20,083 bases of DNA, from NCBI GenBank assembly GCA_035545535.1, contig DASZYF010000067.1:1-20083 (forward strand), in the 5' to 3' direction. This document shows, piece by piece, positions 1 to 6,503 of this stretch. The position numbers and the translations under genes were made by a program. Below the pieces are notes generated by a model. That model searched no databases, was not told the origin of the DNA, and saw nothing but the letters and a program-made list of their open reading frames with translations. This DNA is from DASZYF01 sp035545535 (GTDB lineage Bacteria > Actinomycetota > Actinomycetes > Mycobacteriales > CAJCIY01). The stretch's first letter is position 1; the number at the start of each line of letters is the position of its first letter.

Positions 1-377
1 GCGCCCGACGCATCGTCGCAGGGTCGTTCTTCCTGCTCGCGCCCTCCGTCGCCGCCGAGGCGAGCCACGACCTGGCGGCCGGCCACCAGGCTCACCCCGG
101 CCCGGTCGGGATCGTCCTCACCGCGAGCAGCGTGGTGCTCATGCCGCTGCTCGGCGTGGCCAAGCGCCGGCTCGGCTCCCGGCTCGGTTCGGGCGCCACC
201 GCCGGTGAGGGCACGCAGAACCTGATGTGCGCGGCACAGGCTGCCGCCGTGCTCGTCGGCCTCGCCGTCACCGCGGCCCTCGGTTGGCACTGGGTCGACC
301 CGGCCGTCGCGCTCGTGCTGGCCGGCTGGGCCGTGCTCGAGGGTGTCCGAGTCTGGCGCGGCGAGGACTGCTGCTGA
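1..377 (+). CDS. Cation transporter of the CDF (cation diffusion facilitator) type, C-terminal part only
   Basis: The gene enters from the left edge; the frame is open from base 3 and 124 residues plus the stop are visible. These hold three hydrophobic segments: one near the start, one around LTASSVVLMPLLGV, and one or two near the end (AAAVLVGLAVTAALGW and DPAVALVLAGWAVLEG). The end, VRVWRGEDCC, and the AKRRLGSRLGS / ATAGEGTQN region resemble the actinobacterial cation transporter branch of the CDF family, which exports divalent metals such as zinc in exchange for protons. The usual TM5 HxxxD ligand pair is not seen; a glutamate in GEGTQN sits at the likely position. Its place just before a zinc-type SmtB repressor supports a zinc efflux role, but substrate is inference. 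Confidence 0.75.
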   Translation, partial: ARRIVAGSFFLLAPSVAAEASHDLAAGHQAHPGPVGIVLTASSVVLMPLLGVAKRRLGSRLGSGATAGEGTQNLMCAAQAAAVLVGLAVTAALGWHWVDPAVALVLAGWAVLEGVRVWRGEDCC

Positions 378-466
378 GCGGGGTGTCCGTGACGCCGACC
401 ATCGCGGCCCACTCGTCCCTTTGACCACGCACCGACGGTCCGCATGCCGCTCTCATCGACGTGCAA

Positions 467-480
467 CAGATGAACATCTG
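467..480. promoter_or_regulatory. Probable SmtB/ArsR operator (inverted repeat)
   Basis: CAGATG-AA-CATCTG is a perfect 6-2-6 inverted repeat. It ends one base before the predicted -10 box of the downstream arsR/smtB-type gene, so a bound repressor would block RNA polymerase. ArsR/SmtB proteins typically bind AT-rich imperfect palindromes over their own promoters. The protein that binds here is inferred from position. Confidence 0.6.
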
Positions 481-481
481 C

Positions 482-487
482 TAATGT
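482..487 (+). promoter_or_regulatory. -10 box for a leaderless smtB-type transcript
   Basis: TAATGT fits the actinobacterial TAnnnT -10 consensus and ends 6 nt before the GTG start at 494. No Shine-Dalgarno sequence precedes that GTG, so the transcript probably begins at or next to the start codon. No convincing -35 element is seen. Confidence 0.55.
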
Positions 488-493
488 GTTTGT

Positions 494-898
494 GTGATCG
501 ACGAGTCGAGCGCCAGCGCGGCCAGCGCGCTGTTGCGAGCGCTGGCCTCGCCGGTGCGTCTCGCGGTCGTGGAGGAGCTCCGCTCCGGCCCCCGTTGTGT
601 GCACGAGCTCGTCGAGGTCACCGGCGCCAGCCAGTCGCTGATGTCACAGCACCTGCGCGTGCTGCGCGCGGCTCGCCTGGTCATCACGCACCGGCGCGGC
701 AAGGAGATCGTCTACGAGCTCGCCGACGCGCACGTCGGGCACATCGTCGGCGATGCGATCAGTCACGCGCGCGAGAACGCGCCACCGGTCACGGCACCCC
801 CAGCATCACGTCCGTCTCGAGGAGGCGGCGTGCCCCGCACGACCCGGGGTTCGCGATCGCGGTCCCCGCAACCGCCGCAGAGAGAAGGAATCCGATGA
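494..898 (+). CDS. smtB: ArsR/SmtB-family zinc-responsive transcriptional repressor
   Basis: A 134-residue winged-helix protein. Residues about 8-76 form the ArsR HTH (SPVRLAVVEELRSG, then ASQSLMSQHLRVLRAARLV as recognition region, then the HRRGKEIVYEL wing). Helix 5 carries D78-x-H80-x10-H91-x2-E94, the exact spacing of the alpha-5 zinc site of SmtB/CzrA, so zinc sensing is well supported. It should release DNA when zinc is high. The last ~38 residues are a low-complexity Pro/Arg/Ser tail not found in typical family members. Start is GTG 494, with an inverted-repeat operator and a -10 box just upstream. It overlaps the next gene by ATGA at 895-898, so the two are translationally coupled. In M. 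tuberculosis smtB and zur are also neighbours (Rv2358-Rv2359). Nickel or cobalt sensing is less likely. Confidence 0.9.
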   Translation: MIDESSASAASALLRALASPVRLAVVEELRSGPRCVHELVEVTGASQSLMSQHLRVLRAARLVITHRRGKEIVYELADAHVGHIVGDAISHARENAPPVTAPPASRPSRGGGVPRTTRGSRSRSPQPPQREGIR

Positions 899-1194
899 GC
901 GCGACGACCCATGAGGTGCACGAGGATCACACGCACGCGCACGGTGGTGCGTGCGGGCACGTCGCCGTCCCGCACGGCGACCACGTGGACTACGTCCACG
1001 ACGGGCACCTGCACCGCGTGCACGACGGTCACGTGGACGAGTGCGAGCCGGCCGGCCATGAGGCGCACACCGAGCACGACCACGCGCACGGCGATGCGTG
1101 CGGGCACGTCGCCGTGCCGCACGGCGACCACGTGGACTACGTCCACGACGGGCACCGGCACGCGGCTCACGAGGGCCACTGGGACGAGCACTGA
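895..1194 (+). CDS. Small histidine-rich repeat protein, probable zinc-binding or storage protein
   Basis: 99 residues with about 27 His, 3 Cys and many Asp/Glu and no membrane segment. The protein is two tandem copies of a ~49-residue unit, each running HAHG(G/D)ACGHVAVPHGDH then VDYVHDGH(L/R)H and ending in an HxGHxDE-type segment. ATG 895 is preceded by a good Shine-Dalgarno (AGAAGGA) and overlaps the smtB stop, so it is co-expressed with the zinc sensor. CGH-x-AVPHGDHVDY-type His-rich proteins are known near metal regulators in many bacteria, without an assigned mechanism that I can name. The likely role is cytoplasmic buffering or delivery of zinc when SmtB derepresses the operon. It is not a transporter, although related sequences are sometimes labelled that way. 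Confidence 0.85.
   Translation: MSATTHEVHEDHTHAHGGACGHVAVPHGDHVDYVHDGHLHRVHDGHVDECEPAGHEAHTEHDHAHGDACGHVAVPHGDHVDYVHDGHRHAAHEGHWDEH
948..1156 (+). repeat. Two 62-bp near-identical direct repeats inside the His-rich gene
   Basis: Bases 948-1009 and 1095-1156 match at 61 of 62 positions; the single difference (969 versus 1116) is a synonymous Val codon change. The period is 147 bp, exactly 49 codons, so the repeat keeps the reading frame. Confidence 0.9.
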
Positions 1195-1748
1195 GCGCGA
1201 AGAGCTCGCACACCGGCGCCGCCGCGAGCGGAAGGGCGCCGGTCCGACGCAGCCCCTCGCCTGATGGTCCGCCGCGCCTGCGACCGGTCCGCCTCGGTGG
1301 CGACACCGGCGGACCGGGGCGCGCGTCGACCACGCCCGGCCAGCAGCGGGCGACCCGCCAAGGCGAGATCGTGCTGCGGGCGCTCGACCGGGCGCAAGGC
1401 TTCCGCACTGCCCAGGAGCTGCACGCCGCGATGCGGCGTGAAGGGGAGCGGATCGGCCTGACGACGGTCTATCGTCACGTGAACCGGATGGCCGAGGCGG
1501 GTGTCGTCGACGCCGTGCACGCCGGTGACGGCTCGGTCGCGTTCCGCCACTGCAAGCTCGACCACCATCACCACCACGTGGTGTGCCGCACCTGTGGCGC
1601 CAGCGTCGTGGTCGACGCACCCGAGATCGAGGACTGGGTGGCGAAGGCGTCCCGTGCGGCCGGCTTCACCGACGTGTCCCACACCCTCGAGGTCTTCGGC
1701 ACGTGCCGCACCTGCGCCGGGCCACGCCGGCCCGCCCGTCGTCGCTGA
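1098..1748 (+). CDS. zur: Fur-family zinc uptake regulator Zur (start uncertain)
   Basis: Numbered from GTG 1098, residues 84-206 are a full Fur-type repressor: winged helix with GLTTVYRHVNRM (120-131), the HCKLDHHHHHVVC metal hinge, CxxC at 163-166 and 203-206 for the structural zinc, and TDVSHTLEVFGTC, which is close to mycobacterial Zur. With zinc bound it should repress the importer encoded opposite. The start is a problem: no ATG, GTG or TTG lies in this frame between 1100 and 1369, GTG 1098 would overlap the His-rich gene by 97 nt with no Shine-Dalgarno, and 1369 would cut into the DNA-binding domain. A CTG at 1191, overlapping the previous stop as CTGA with GGGA upstream, is a possible start. 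Residues before ~80 are low complexity and may not be translated. Confidence 0.88.
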   Translation: MRARRRAARRPRGLRPRRAPARGSRGPLGRALSAKSSHTGAAASGRAPVRRSPSPDGPPRLRPVRLGGDTGGPGRASTTPGQQRATRQGEIVLRALDRAQGFRTAQELHAAMRREGERIGLTTVYRHVNRMAEAGVVDAVHAGDGSVAFRHCKLDHHHHHVVCRTCGASVVVDAPEIEDWVAKASRAAGFTDVSHTLEVFGTCRTCAGPRRPARRR

Positions 1749-1791
1749 TCTCAGCCGGTCCGGCGCGTCGTCGCGGTAAGAGGAGGGCGGC

Positions 1792-2694
1792 TCAGCAGGC
1801 CGGGACGCGACTGCTGAAGCCGCTGCTGTCGACGCCGCTGCTGTCGACGCGACTGCTGCTGGCGCGACGCCACAACCCGGTGCCCGTGATCGCGACGAGG
1901 TAGCAGCCGGTGGACACGGCCAGGATCGCGAAGCTGACCGGCAGCACCGGGACCGCGTAGGCGAGCGTGATGCCGGCCCACATGGACACGGTGGCGATCA
2001 CGGCCGACAGCGTGAGCCCGACCCACGGCCGGTCGGTGAGGCGCTGCGCGGCCCCGGCCGGCGCTGCGAGCAGGCCGAACAGCAGCAGCGCACCGACGGC
2101 CTGGCTGGCCTCGGCCGTGCTCGCGCCGACGATGCCGAGGAACAGCGGGCCGAGCAGCCGCACCGGCACGCCGCGGGCGGCGGCGACCGCGGGGTCGAGG
2201 CTGGCGAACAGCAACGGCCGGGCGATGACCAGGAGCACGACGATCAGCCCGGCGGCCACGACGGTCGCGGTGGTCGCCGCGGCGGGACTGATGCCGAAGA
2301 TCGACCCGAAGAGCACGTTCACGCTGGCGGTGGAGTTGCCGGTGGCCCGGTGGCTTGTGTAGAGGGACAGGAAGAACACGCCGAGGCCGAGCACCCACGC
2401 GAACGTCGTGCCGATCACGACGTCGTCGGCGACACCGCGACCGCCGAGCAGCCCGAGGACCACGCCGACGCCGATGGTCGCGGCGAACAGCCCGAACCGC
2501 AGGTCGAGCCCGGCGGCCAACGCGGCGAGCGCGCCGGCGTAGGCGACGTGGGAGAGGGCATCGCCGGCGAAGACCTGCCCGCGCAGGACGACGAAGTAGC
2601 CCACCAGCCCGGACAGGATGGCGATGCTGGTGCCGGCGAGCAGCGCGTGCTGGATGAACGGCTGGGACAGCATGTGCCCCACCCCGGCGATCAT
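1792..2694 (-). CDS. znuB: Zinc/manganese ABC transporter permease, second subunit
   Basis: 300 residues of an ABC-3 family (ZnuB/TroC-type) integral membrane permease with about eight or nine hydrophobic segments. The FVVLRGQVFAGDALSHVAYAG and LLLFGLLAAPAGAAQRLTDRP regions are the family's conserved cytoplasmic-facing motifs. It follows the first permease on the same strand after a 25-nt gap and probably pairs with it as a heterodimer. ATG 2692-2694 was chosen because the longer open frame upstream is Arg/Pro-rich shadow sequence of the previous gene. The C-terminus ends in a Ser/Val/Asp tail made by a 15-bp tandem repeat. It converges on zur, 43 nt away. Confidence 0.9.
   Translation of the reverse strand: MIAGVGHMLSQPFIQHALLAGTSIAILSGLVGYFVVLRGQVFAGDALSHVAYAGALAALAAGLDLRFGLFAATIGVGVVLGLLGGRGVADDVVIGTTFAWVLGLGVFFLSLYTSHRATGNSTASVNVLFGSIFGISPAAATTATVVAAGLIVVLLVIARPLLFASLDPAVAAARGVPVRLLGPLFLGIVGASTAEASQAVGALLLFGLLAAPAGAAQRLTDRPWVGLTLSAVIATVSMWAGITLAYAVPVLPVSFAILAVSTGCYLVAITGTGLWRRASSSRVDSSGVDSSGFSSRVPAC
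1819..1848 (-). repeat. 15-bp perfect tandem duplication in the permease C-terminal tail
   Basis: GCCGCTGCTGTCGAC occurs twice in direct succession (1819-1833, 1834-1848), with a third, degenerate unit beside it. On the minus strand it encodes repeated Ser-Ser-Gly-Val-Asp. Confidence 0.85.
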
Positions 2695-2719
2695 GCGCGC
2701 CCGCCGCTCATGCCGCCGC

Positions 2720-3640
2720 TCATGCCGCCGCCTCGGCGGTCCGCGGCACCGACCGCCGGCGGGCGCGCCCGGCGCGGTCGGCGAGGGCCCGGTAGGCGGC
2801 GGCGAGCAGGAACAGGGCGAAGGCGAACGTCGTGACCCAGAACCCGATCGGGTACGGCGAGAAGTACGCGACGCCTTCACCCAGCCAGGTCACCAGCAGC
2901 GCGACCGCGATCGACAAGGTGATGCCGAGCACGGGGTTGGCCGTGAGCCGCACGGCGGTCGCGGCGGGCGCGACCAGCAGCGCGAACACCAGCAGGCTTC
3001 CGGTGACCTGGCTGGTGCCGGCCGCGGCGATGCCGAGCAGCACCAGGAACGCGGCGCTGACCAGCCGCACCGGCACGCGCCGCGCGCCGGCCACCGCTGG
3101 GTCGACGGTCGCGAACAGCAGCGGCCGGCCGAGCACCGTGAGCGCCACCAGGCTGACGAGACCCGCGATGAGCAACAGCCGCACCTGATCGTCGGTGACG
3201 CCGATGATGGTCCCGAAGAGCAAGTTGTTCAGCCCGGACAGGAAGCCCTTGTAGAGGCTGACGAACAGGAACCCGCAGGCCAGCGCGAACGCCTGCACGG
3301 TGCCGATCACCGCGCTCTGCTCGTCGTAGCCGCCGAGCCCTCCGCTCGTACGGCCGCTGGTCGGCAGGACCGCGATGGTCAGCGCACCCGCGATGCAGAA
3401 GCCGAAGAACCCGAACGCGGGGTCGATGCCCAGCCACACGGCGCCCGCCGCACCGGGGAACCCGATCACCGCGAGGGTGTGGCCGGCGAAGCTCTGCCGG
3501 CGCAGCACCATGAGGTAGCCGATCGCTCCCGCGACCACCGCAACGATCGTGCCGGCCTTGAGGGCGTTGACCATGAAGTGGAACTCGAACAGCTGCCGGA
3601 TGTCCTCGACGATGTTCCAGCTCAGCCCCGTCGTGGTCAC
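2720..3640 (-). CDS. znuB: Zinc/manganese ABC transporter permease, first subunit
   Basis: 306 residues, ABC-3 family permease with about nine membrane segments. The conserved YLMVLRRQSFAGHTLAVIGFPGAAGA and LLVFALLVAPAATAVRLTANP motifs match the transmembrane core of ZnuB/MntB proteins. It is a paralogue of the downstream permease; two-permease systems of this type (TroCD, MtsC-like) are well known. GTG 3640 overlaps the ATPase stop as GTGA (3637-3640), indicating coupled translation. The C-terminus has an Arg/Ala-rich cytoplasmic tail (ADRAGRARRRS). Zinc is favoured over manganese because of zur, smtB and the palindrome upstream of the operon. Confidence 0.9.
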   Translation of the reverse strand: MTTTGLSWNIVEDIRQLFEFHFMVNALKAGTIVAVVAGAIGYLMVLRRQSFAGHTLAVIGFPGAAGAVWLGIDPAFGFFGFCIAGALTIAVLPTSGRTSGGLGGYDEQSAVIGTVQAFALACGFLFVSLYKGFLSGLNNLLFGTIIGVTDDQVRLLLIAGLVSLVALTVLGRPLLFATVDPAVAGARRVPVRLVSAAFLVLLGIAAAGTSQVTGSLLVFALLVAPAATAVRLTANPVLGITLSIAVALLVTWLGEGVAYFSPYPIGFWVTTFAFALFLLAAAYRALADRAGRARRRSVPRTAEAAA

Positions 3641-4500
3641 GGGTTTCGGACGTGCCCGGCCACGTCCGGCTGGCCGACCACGACGAGGCGGCCCGTCCGG
3701 TCGCGCAGCACGTCGATCGGTGTGCCGTAGAGCATGGTGAGGGTGTCGGCGTTGATGACCTGTTCGGGGGTGCCCATGATCGCGCCGCCGTGCGCGAGGT
3801 AGATGACCTGGTCGAGGTAGGGCAGGATCGGGTTCACGTCGTGCGCGACCAGCATCACCGTGACGCCTTGGCTGCGGCAGACGTCCTGGATCAGCGCGCT
3901 GACCCCGGCTTGGTTGGTGACGTCGAGGCTGTCCAGCGGCTCGTCGAGGAGGAGGAGCTCTGGTCGGCGGACCAGGGCCTGCGCGATCAGCAGGCGCTGC
4001 TGCTCACCGCCGGAGCACTGCCCGATCGGCCGCCGCGCGTAGCCGCCCGCGCCGACGAGGTCGATGACCTCCGCCACGCGGGCGCGGGCCTGCGCGGCGC
4101 GACCGTGCCGGAACCGGGCGGCGAACGGGACCGGCACGCCCCACCGGTCGCCGTCCAACCCGAGGCGAACGATGTCGACGCCGCGAACCCGGGTGCCGGC
4201 GTCGAACGCCCGGCGCTGCGGCAGGTAGCCGATCGCCCGGTTCCGCTGACCGGCCGGGGCACCGAGCACCTCGATGTGCCCGGCGCTGGTCGGCTGCAAC
4301 CCGAGCAGGGCGCGTAGCAGGGTGGACTTGCCGACACCGTTCGGACCGAGGATGGCGACGAACTGCCCGGCGGGCACGGTGATGTTCACGTGCGACCAGA
4401 CCGCCCGGCCGCCGACCCGGGCCTGCGCATCCGACAACCGCACGACCTCGCCGGCCTGCCGGGCAGCGACGGGCTCGGTCACAGTCAGACCATGCGTCAC
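3637..4500 (-). CDS. znuC: Zinc/manganese ABC transporter ATP-binding protein
   Basis: 287-residue ABC ATPase. Walker A GPNGVGKST (52-60), Q-loop GYLPQRR (Q95), signature CSGGEQQR (162-169), Walker B LLLLDE (182-187, catalytic E187), D-loop SLD and switch H220 (AHDVN) are all intact. Length and the C-terminal extension after the H-loop fit the ZnuC/MntA branch. GTG 4500 overlaps the stop of the binding-protein gene as GTGA (4497-4500), and its own stop overlaps the permease start in the same way, so the four subunits are one operon. It energises the two permeases at the inner face of the membrane. Confidence 0.93.
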   Translation of the reverse strand: MTHGLTVTEPVAARQAGEVVRLSDAQARVGGRAVWSHVNITVPAGQFVAILGPNGVGKSTLLRALLGLQPTSAGHIEVLGAPAGQRNRAIGYLPQRRAFDAGTRVRGVDIVRLGLDGDRWGVPVPFAARFRHGRAAQARARVAEVIDLVGAGGYARRPIGQCSGGEQQRLLIAQALVRRPELLLLDEPLDSLDVTNQAGVSALIQDVCRSQGVTVMLVAHDVNPILPYLDQVIYLAHGGAIMGTPEQVINADTLTMLYGTPIDVLRDRTGRLVVVGQPDVAGHVRNP

Positions 4501-5504
4501 TTACCGGTCGCCTGGTGCAGCGCCGTGGCCAGCGCCTGGAGCTGGCTCACCTGCCAGTCCTGGAACGACGCGGTCGCCGGGCTGAGCGTCTCGGTGATCG
4601 TGGTGACCGGGATGTCGTGGGCGCGGGCGGCCTTCACCTGCTCGGACACGTCCGGGGTGCTGTTCTGGCTGTTGAACACGTACACCTTGATCTGCTTGCC
4701 GTTGATCTGCGCGTCGATGGTGGACTTGTCCGCGGCCGACGGGTCGGTCCCCTCGCTGATCGCCTTCAGGAAGCTCGGCGGGGTGAGCAGGTCCAGGCCG
4801 AGCGCGTCGGACAGCGGCGCGAAGATGCTCTCGCTCGCGCCGACCGGGGTGCCGGCGTACTTGGTCTTGATCTCGTCGATCAGCTGGTGGTACTGCGCGA
4901 GTCCCTGCGTCTCGAAGGTCTGCCGCTCCGTGTCGAAGTACGCGGCGTCGGCCGGGTCGATCTGCTTGAGGTCGGCGGTGATCGTGTCGGCGACCTTCTC
5001 GACGTCGGTGGGCGAGTACCAGCGGTGCGGGTTGCCGCCGTCGGCCACGCCGACGAGGTCGCCGACGTTGATCACCGTGCGGTTCGGGTCCGGGTTGGCG
5101 GCGAGCGCCTTGGCCGCCCACACGTCGTAGCCGATGCTGTTCTCGACGAACAGCTGGGCGGTCGCGATCGTGCGCCCGTCGGCCGGTGTGGGTTCGTAGT
5201 CGTGCGGGTCGGTGTCGGGGTTGGTGATGATCGACGTCTCGTGCACGTGCGTCCCGCCGAGCTGCGCGAGGATCGACCCCCACGCGTTGATGGTCGCCAC
5301 CGCGGTGACGACGGTGGACCCGGAGGCCCCGGTGGACGCCGACGACGTCGAGGGTGTCGAGCCTGTCGAGGGCTTCGCGGCGGAGGAGCCGCACCCGGTC
5401 GCGAGCACGACCGTCGACAGAGCGGCGACGCACGTGCTCGCACCACCCAGGCGTCGGGTACGGGTCGAACCGCGCGTAGCGGCGCCGCGCCGGCGCGCCT
5501 GCAT
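4497..5504 (-). CDS. znuA: Metal ABC transporter substrate-binding lipoprotein (ZnuA-like)
   Basis: 335 residues. The N-terminus is basic (RTRRLGG), then hydrophobic, then LATGC with C38 as lipidated cysteine, followed by a Ser/Thr/Gly linker to about residue 62. Metal-ligand motifs of the A-I cluster are visible: DPHDYEPTP (H101) and NPHRWYSPTDVEKVA (H160). At the place where classical ZnuA has a third His, the sequence reads GASESIFAPL, so E225 or a Ser may act instead; this GASES/SIF pattern with FNSQNSTPDV recurs, as I recall, in an actinobacterial branch. No His-rich loop is present. AGGTG stands 6 nt before ATG 5504 (ATG 5507 is an alternative). First gene of the importer operon, under a palindrome-bearing promoter. 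Confidence 0.9.
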   Translation of the reverse strand: MQARRRGAATRGSTRTRRLGGASTCVAALSTVVLATGCGSSAAKPSTGSTPSTSSASTGASGSTVVTAVATINAWGSILAQLGGTHVHETSIITNPDTDPHDYEPTPADGRTIATAQLFVENSIGYDVWAAKALAANPDPNRTVINVGDLVGVADGGNPHRWYSPTDVEKVADTITADLKQIDPADAAYFDTERQTFETQGLAQYHQLIDEIKTKYAGTPVGASESIFAPLSDALGLDLLTPPSFLKAISEGTDPSAADKSTIDAQINGKQIKVYVFNSQNSTPDVSEQVKAARAHDIPVTTITETLSPATASFQDWQVSQLQALATALHQATGK

Positions 5505-5534
5505 CATCAGCACCTGACTCACATCTCTCCGAAG

Positions 5535-5549
5535 TGGAAACGGTTTCCA
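5535..5549. promoter_or_regulatory. Probable Zur box (7-1-7 palindrome)
   Basis: TGGAAAC-G-GTTTCCA is a perfect inverted repeat about 30 nt upstream of the znuA start. It resembles the 7-1-7 TGAAAAn-n-nTTTTCA layout of Fur/Zur operators, shifted to higher GC. It begins 5 bp downstream of a predicted -10 box, so a bound repressor would cover the transcription start. The encoded Zur is the natural candidate. Confidence 0.7.
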
Positions 5550-5554
5550 TTCGG

Positions 5555-5583
5555 ACCGTAGTGAGTCTGCCGGTCGAGGACAA
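5555..5583 (-). promoter_or_regulatory. Promoter of the znu importer operon
   Basis: On the minus strand TTGTCC (5583-5578) and TACGGT (5560-5555) are separated by exactly 17 bp, a good match to a housekeeping-type actinobacterial promoter. The predicted start falls inside the adjacent palindrome. Confidence 0.6.
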
Positions 5584-5634
5584 ATGCGCGTTTCCGCATA
5601 CGACCGCACGCGGAGACGTGCCCGGCCGGCTCGG

Positions 5635-6462
5635 TCAGCTGTCGCTGACCGCGTTGTCCGCGAGCGCGTGCAGCACGGTCTTCACCTGGAACGGCGTGAG
5701 CCCCGGGTGGTTGCCGAGGATGCGCGCGACGATGCCGGAGACGTGCGCGGCCGCGAAGCTGTTGCCGGTGACGACGACCGACCCGCCGCCGACCCACGCG
5801 ACGTCGACGTCGATGCCCGGCGCCCCGACCTCCACCGGCGGGTGCGGGTTCCACGACCAGCGCTCGGGGTCGGTGCCCGCATGGGCGGCGACGCTGATGA
5901 CCGAGGAGTAGGTCGAGGGGAAGCTCGGCGACGGTGTGTTGCTCACCGCGCACACCAGCACGACGCCGCGGTGCGCGGCCTCGTCGGAGAGCTCGTGGAG
6001 CGCGAGCGCATGCGCCTCGTTCGACGTCGACAGCGACAGGTTGACCACGTGGCAGCCGCTGCGGACCGCGTGCCGCAGGCCGGCGGCGAACACGGCGCCC
6101 TTGCCGGTGAGGCGCTCGCCCAGCACCCGCACGCTGTGCAGGCGGCAGGCCGGCGCGGCCGCGCGCACGATGCCGGCGCACGCCGTGCCGTGACCGAACG
6201 CGTCGCCCGCGGTCTCGTCGATGCGCACGCCGCCGCCGGCCGCCGGATCGACGGTGAGCGCGACAGATGTCGCGAGGTCGCCCACGCGCGGGTGGCCGAC
6301 CTCGATGCCCGAGTCGACGATCGCGACGTCGACGCCCGCGCCGGCCCCGGGCCGCGCGCCGAGCGCGCCCTCGCGGGTGAGCAGGTCCGGCGCGAGGGCG
6401 CGGACCACGCCGAGCATGTCCGCGTCGAACTGCTCCGACCACGCCGGCCGGAGCGCGGTCAC
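5635..6462 (-). CDS. Compact subtilisin-like (S8) serine peptidase without signal peptide
   Basis: 275 residues with a complete subtilase triad: D50 in VAIVDSGIE, H91 in GHGTACAGIV, S235 in VVTGNSFAAAHVSGIV, and oxyanion Asn N175 in CAVSNTPS. The usual GTSMA around the serine is GNSFA. No signal peptide, propeptide or C-terminal domain is visible, so it should be cytoplasmic and needs no obvious maturation. GTG 6462 has a strong GGAGGA Shine-Dalgarno 7-8 nt away. It lies 41 nt downstream of a GAF-domain gene on the same strand, suggesting one operon. Small leaderless subtilases of this kind occur as processing enzymes for peptides and surface proteins, but the target here is unknown. Confidence 0.88.
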   Translation of the reverse strand: MTALRPAWSEQFDADMLGVVRALAPDLLTREGALGARPGAGAGVDVAIVDSGIEVGHPRVGDLATSVALTVDPAAGGGVRIDETAGDAFGHGTACAGIVRAAAPACRLHSVRVLGERLTGKGAVFAAGLRHAVRSGCHVVNLSLSTSNEAHALALHELSDEAAHRGVVLVCAVSNTPSPSFPSTYSSVISVAAHAGTDPERWSWNPHPPVEVGAPGIDVDVAWVGGGSVVVTGNSFAAAHVSGIVARILGNHPGLTPFQVKTVLHALADNAVSDS

Positions 6463-6503
6463 CGCCGATCCTCCATGTCGCGCGCCTCAGGTCCCGGGTG
6501 CGC

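Noticed and set aside
343..894. Upstream extension of the His-rich frame to 343
   Set aside because: Residues before ATG 895 are Arg/Ala low complexity overlapping the smtB frame, and ATG 895 has a good Shine-Dalgarno and ATGA overlap.
2618..3730. 370-codon plus-strand frame opposite the znu permeases
   Set aside because: Gln/Glu/Arg/His-rich composition typical of antisense shadows; the minus strand encodes a clear membrane permease.
1792..5504. Anchored-repeat-type ABC transporter or haem/siderophore uptake system
   Set aside because: The binding protein is a normal-length lipoprotein with ZnuA motifs DPHDYEP and NPHRW, without anchored repeats or LPXTG; permeases are ABC-3 metal type.
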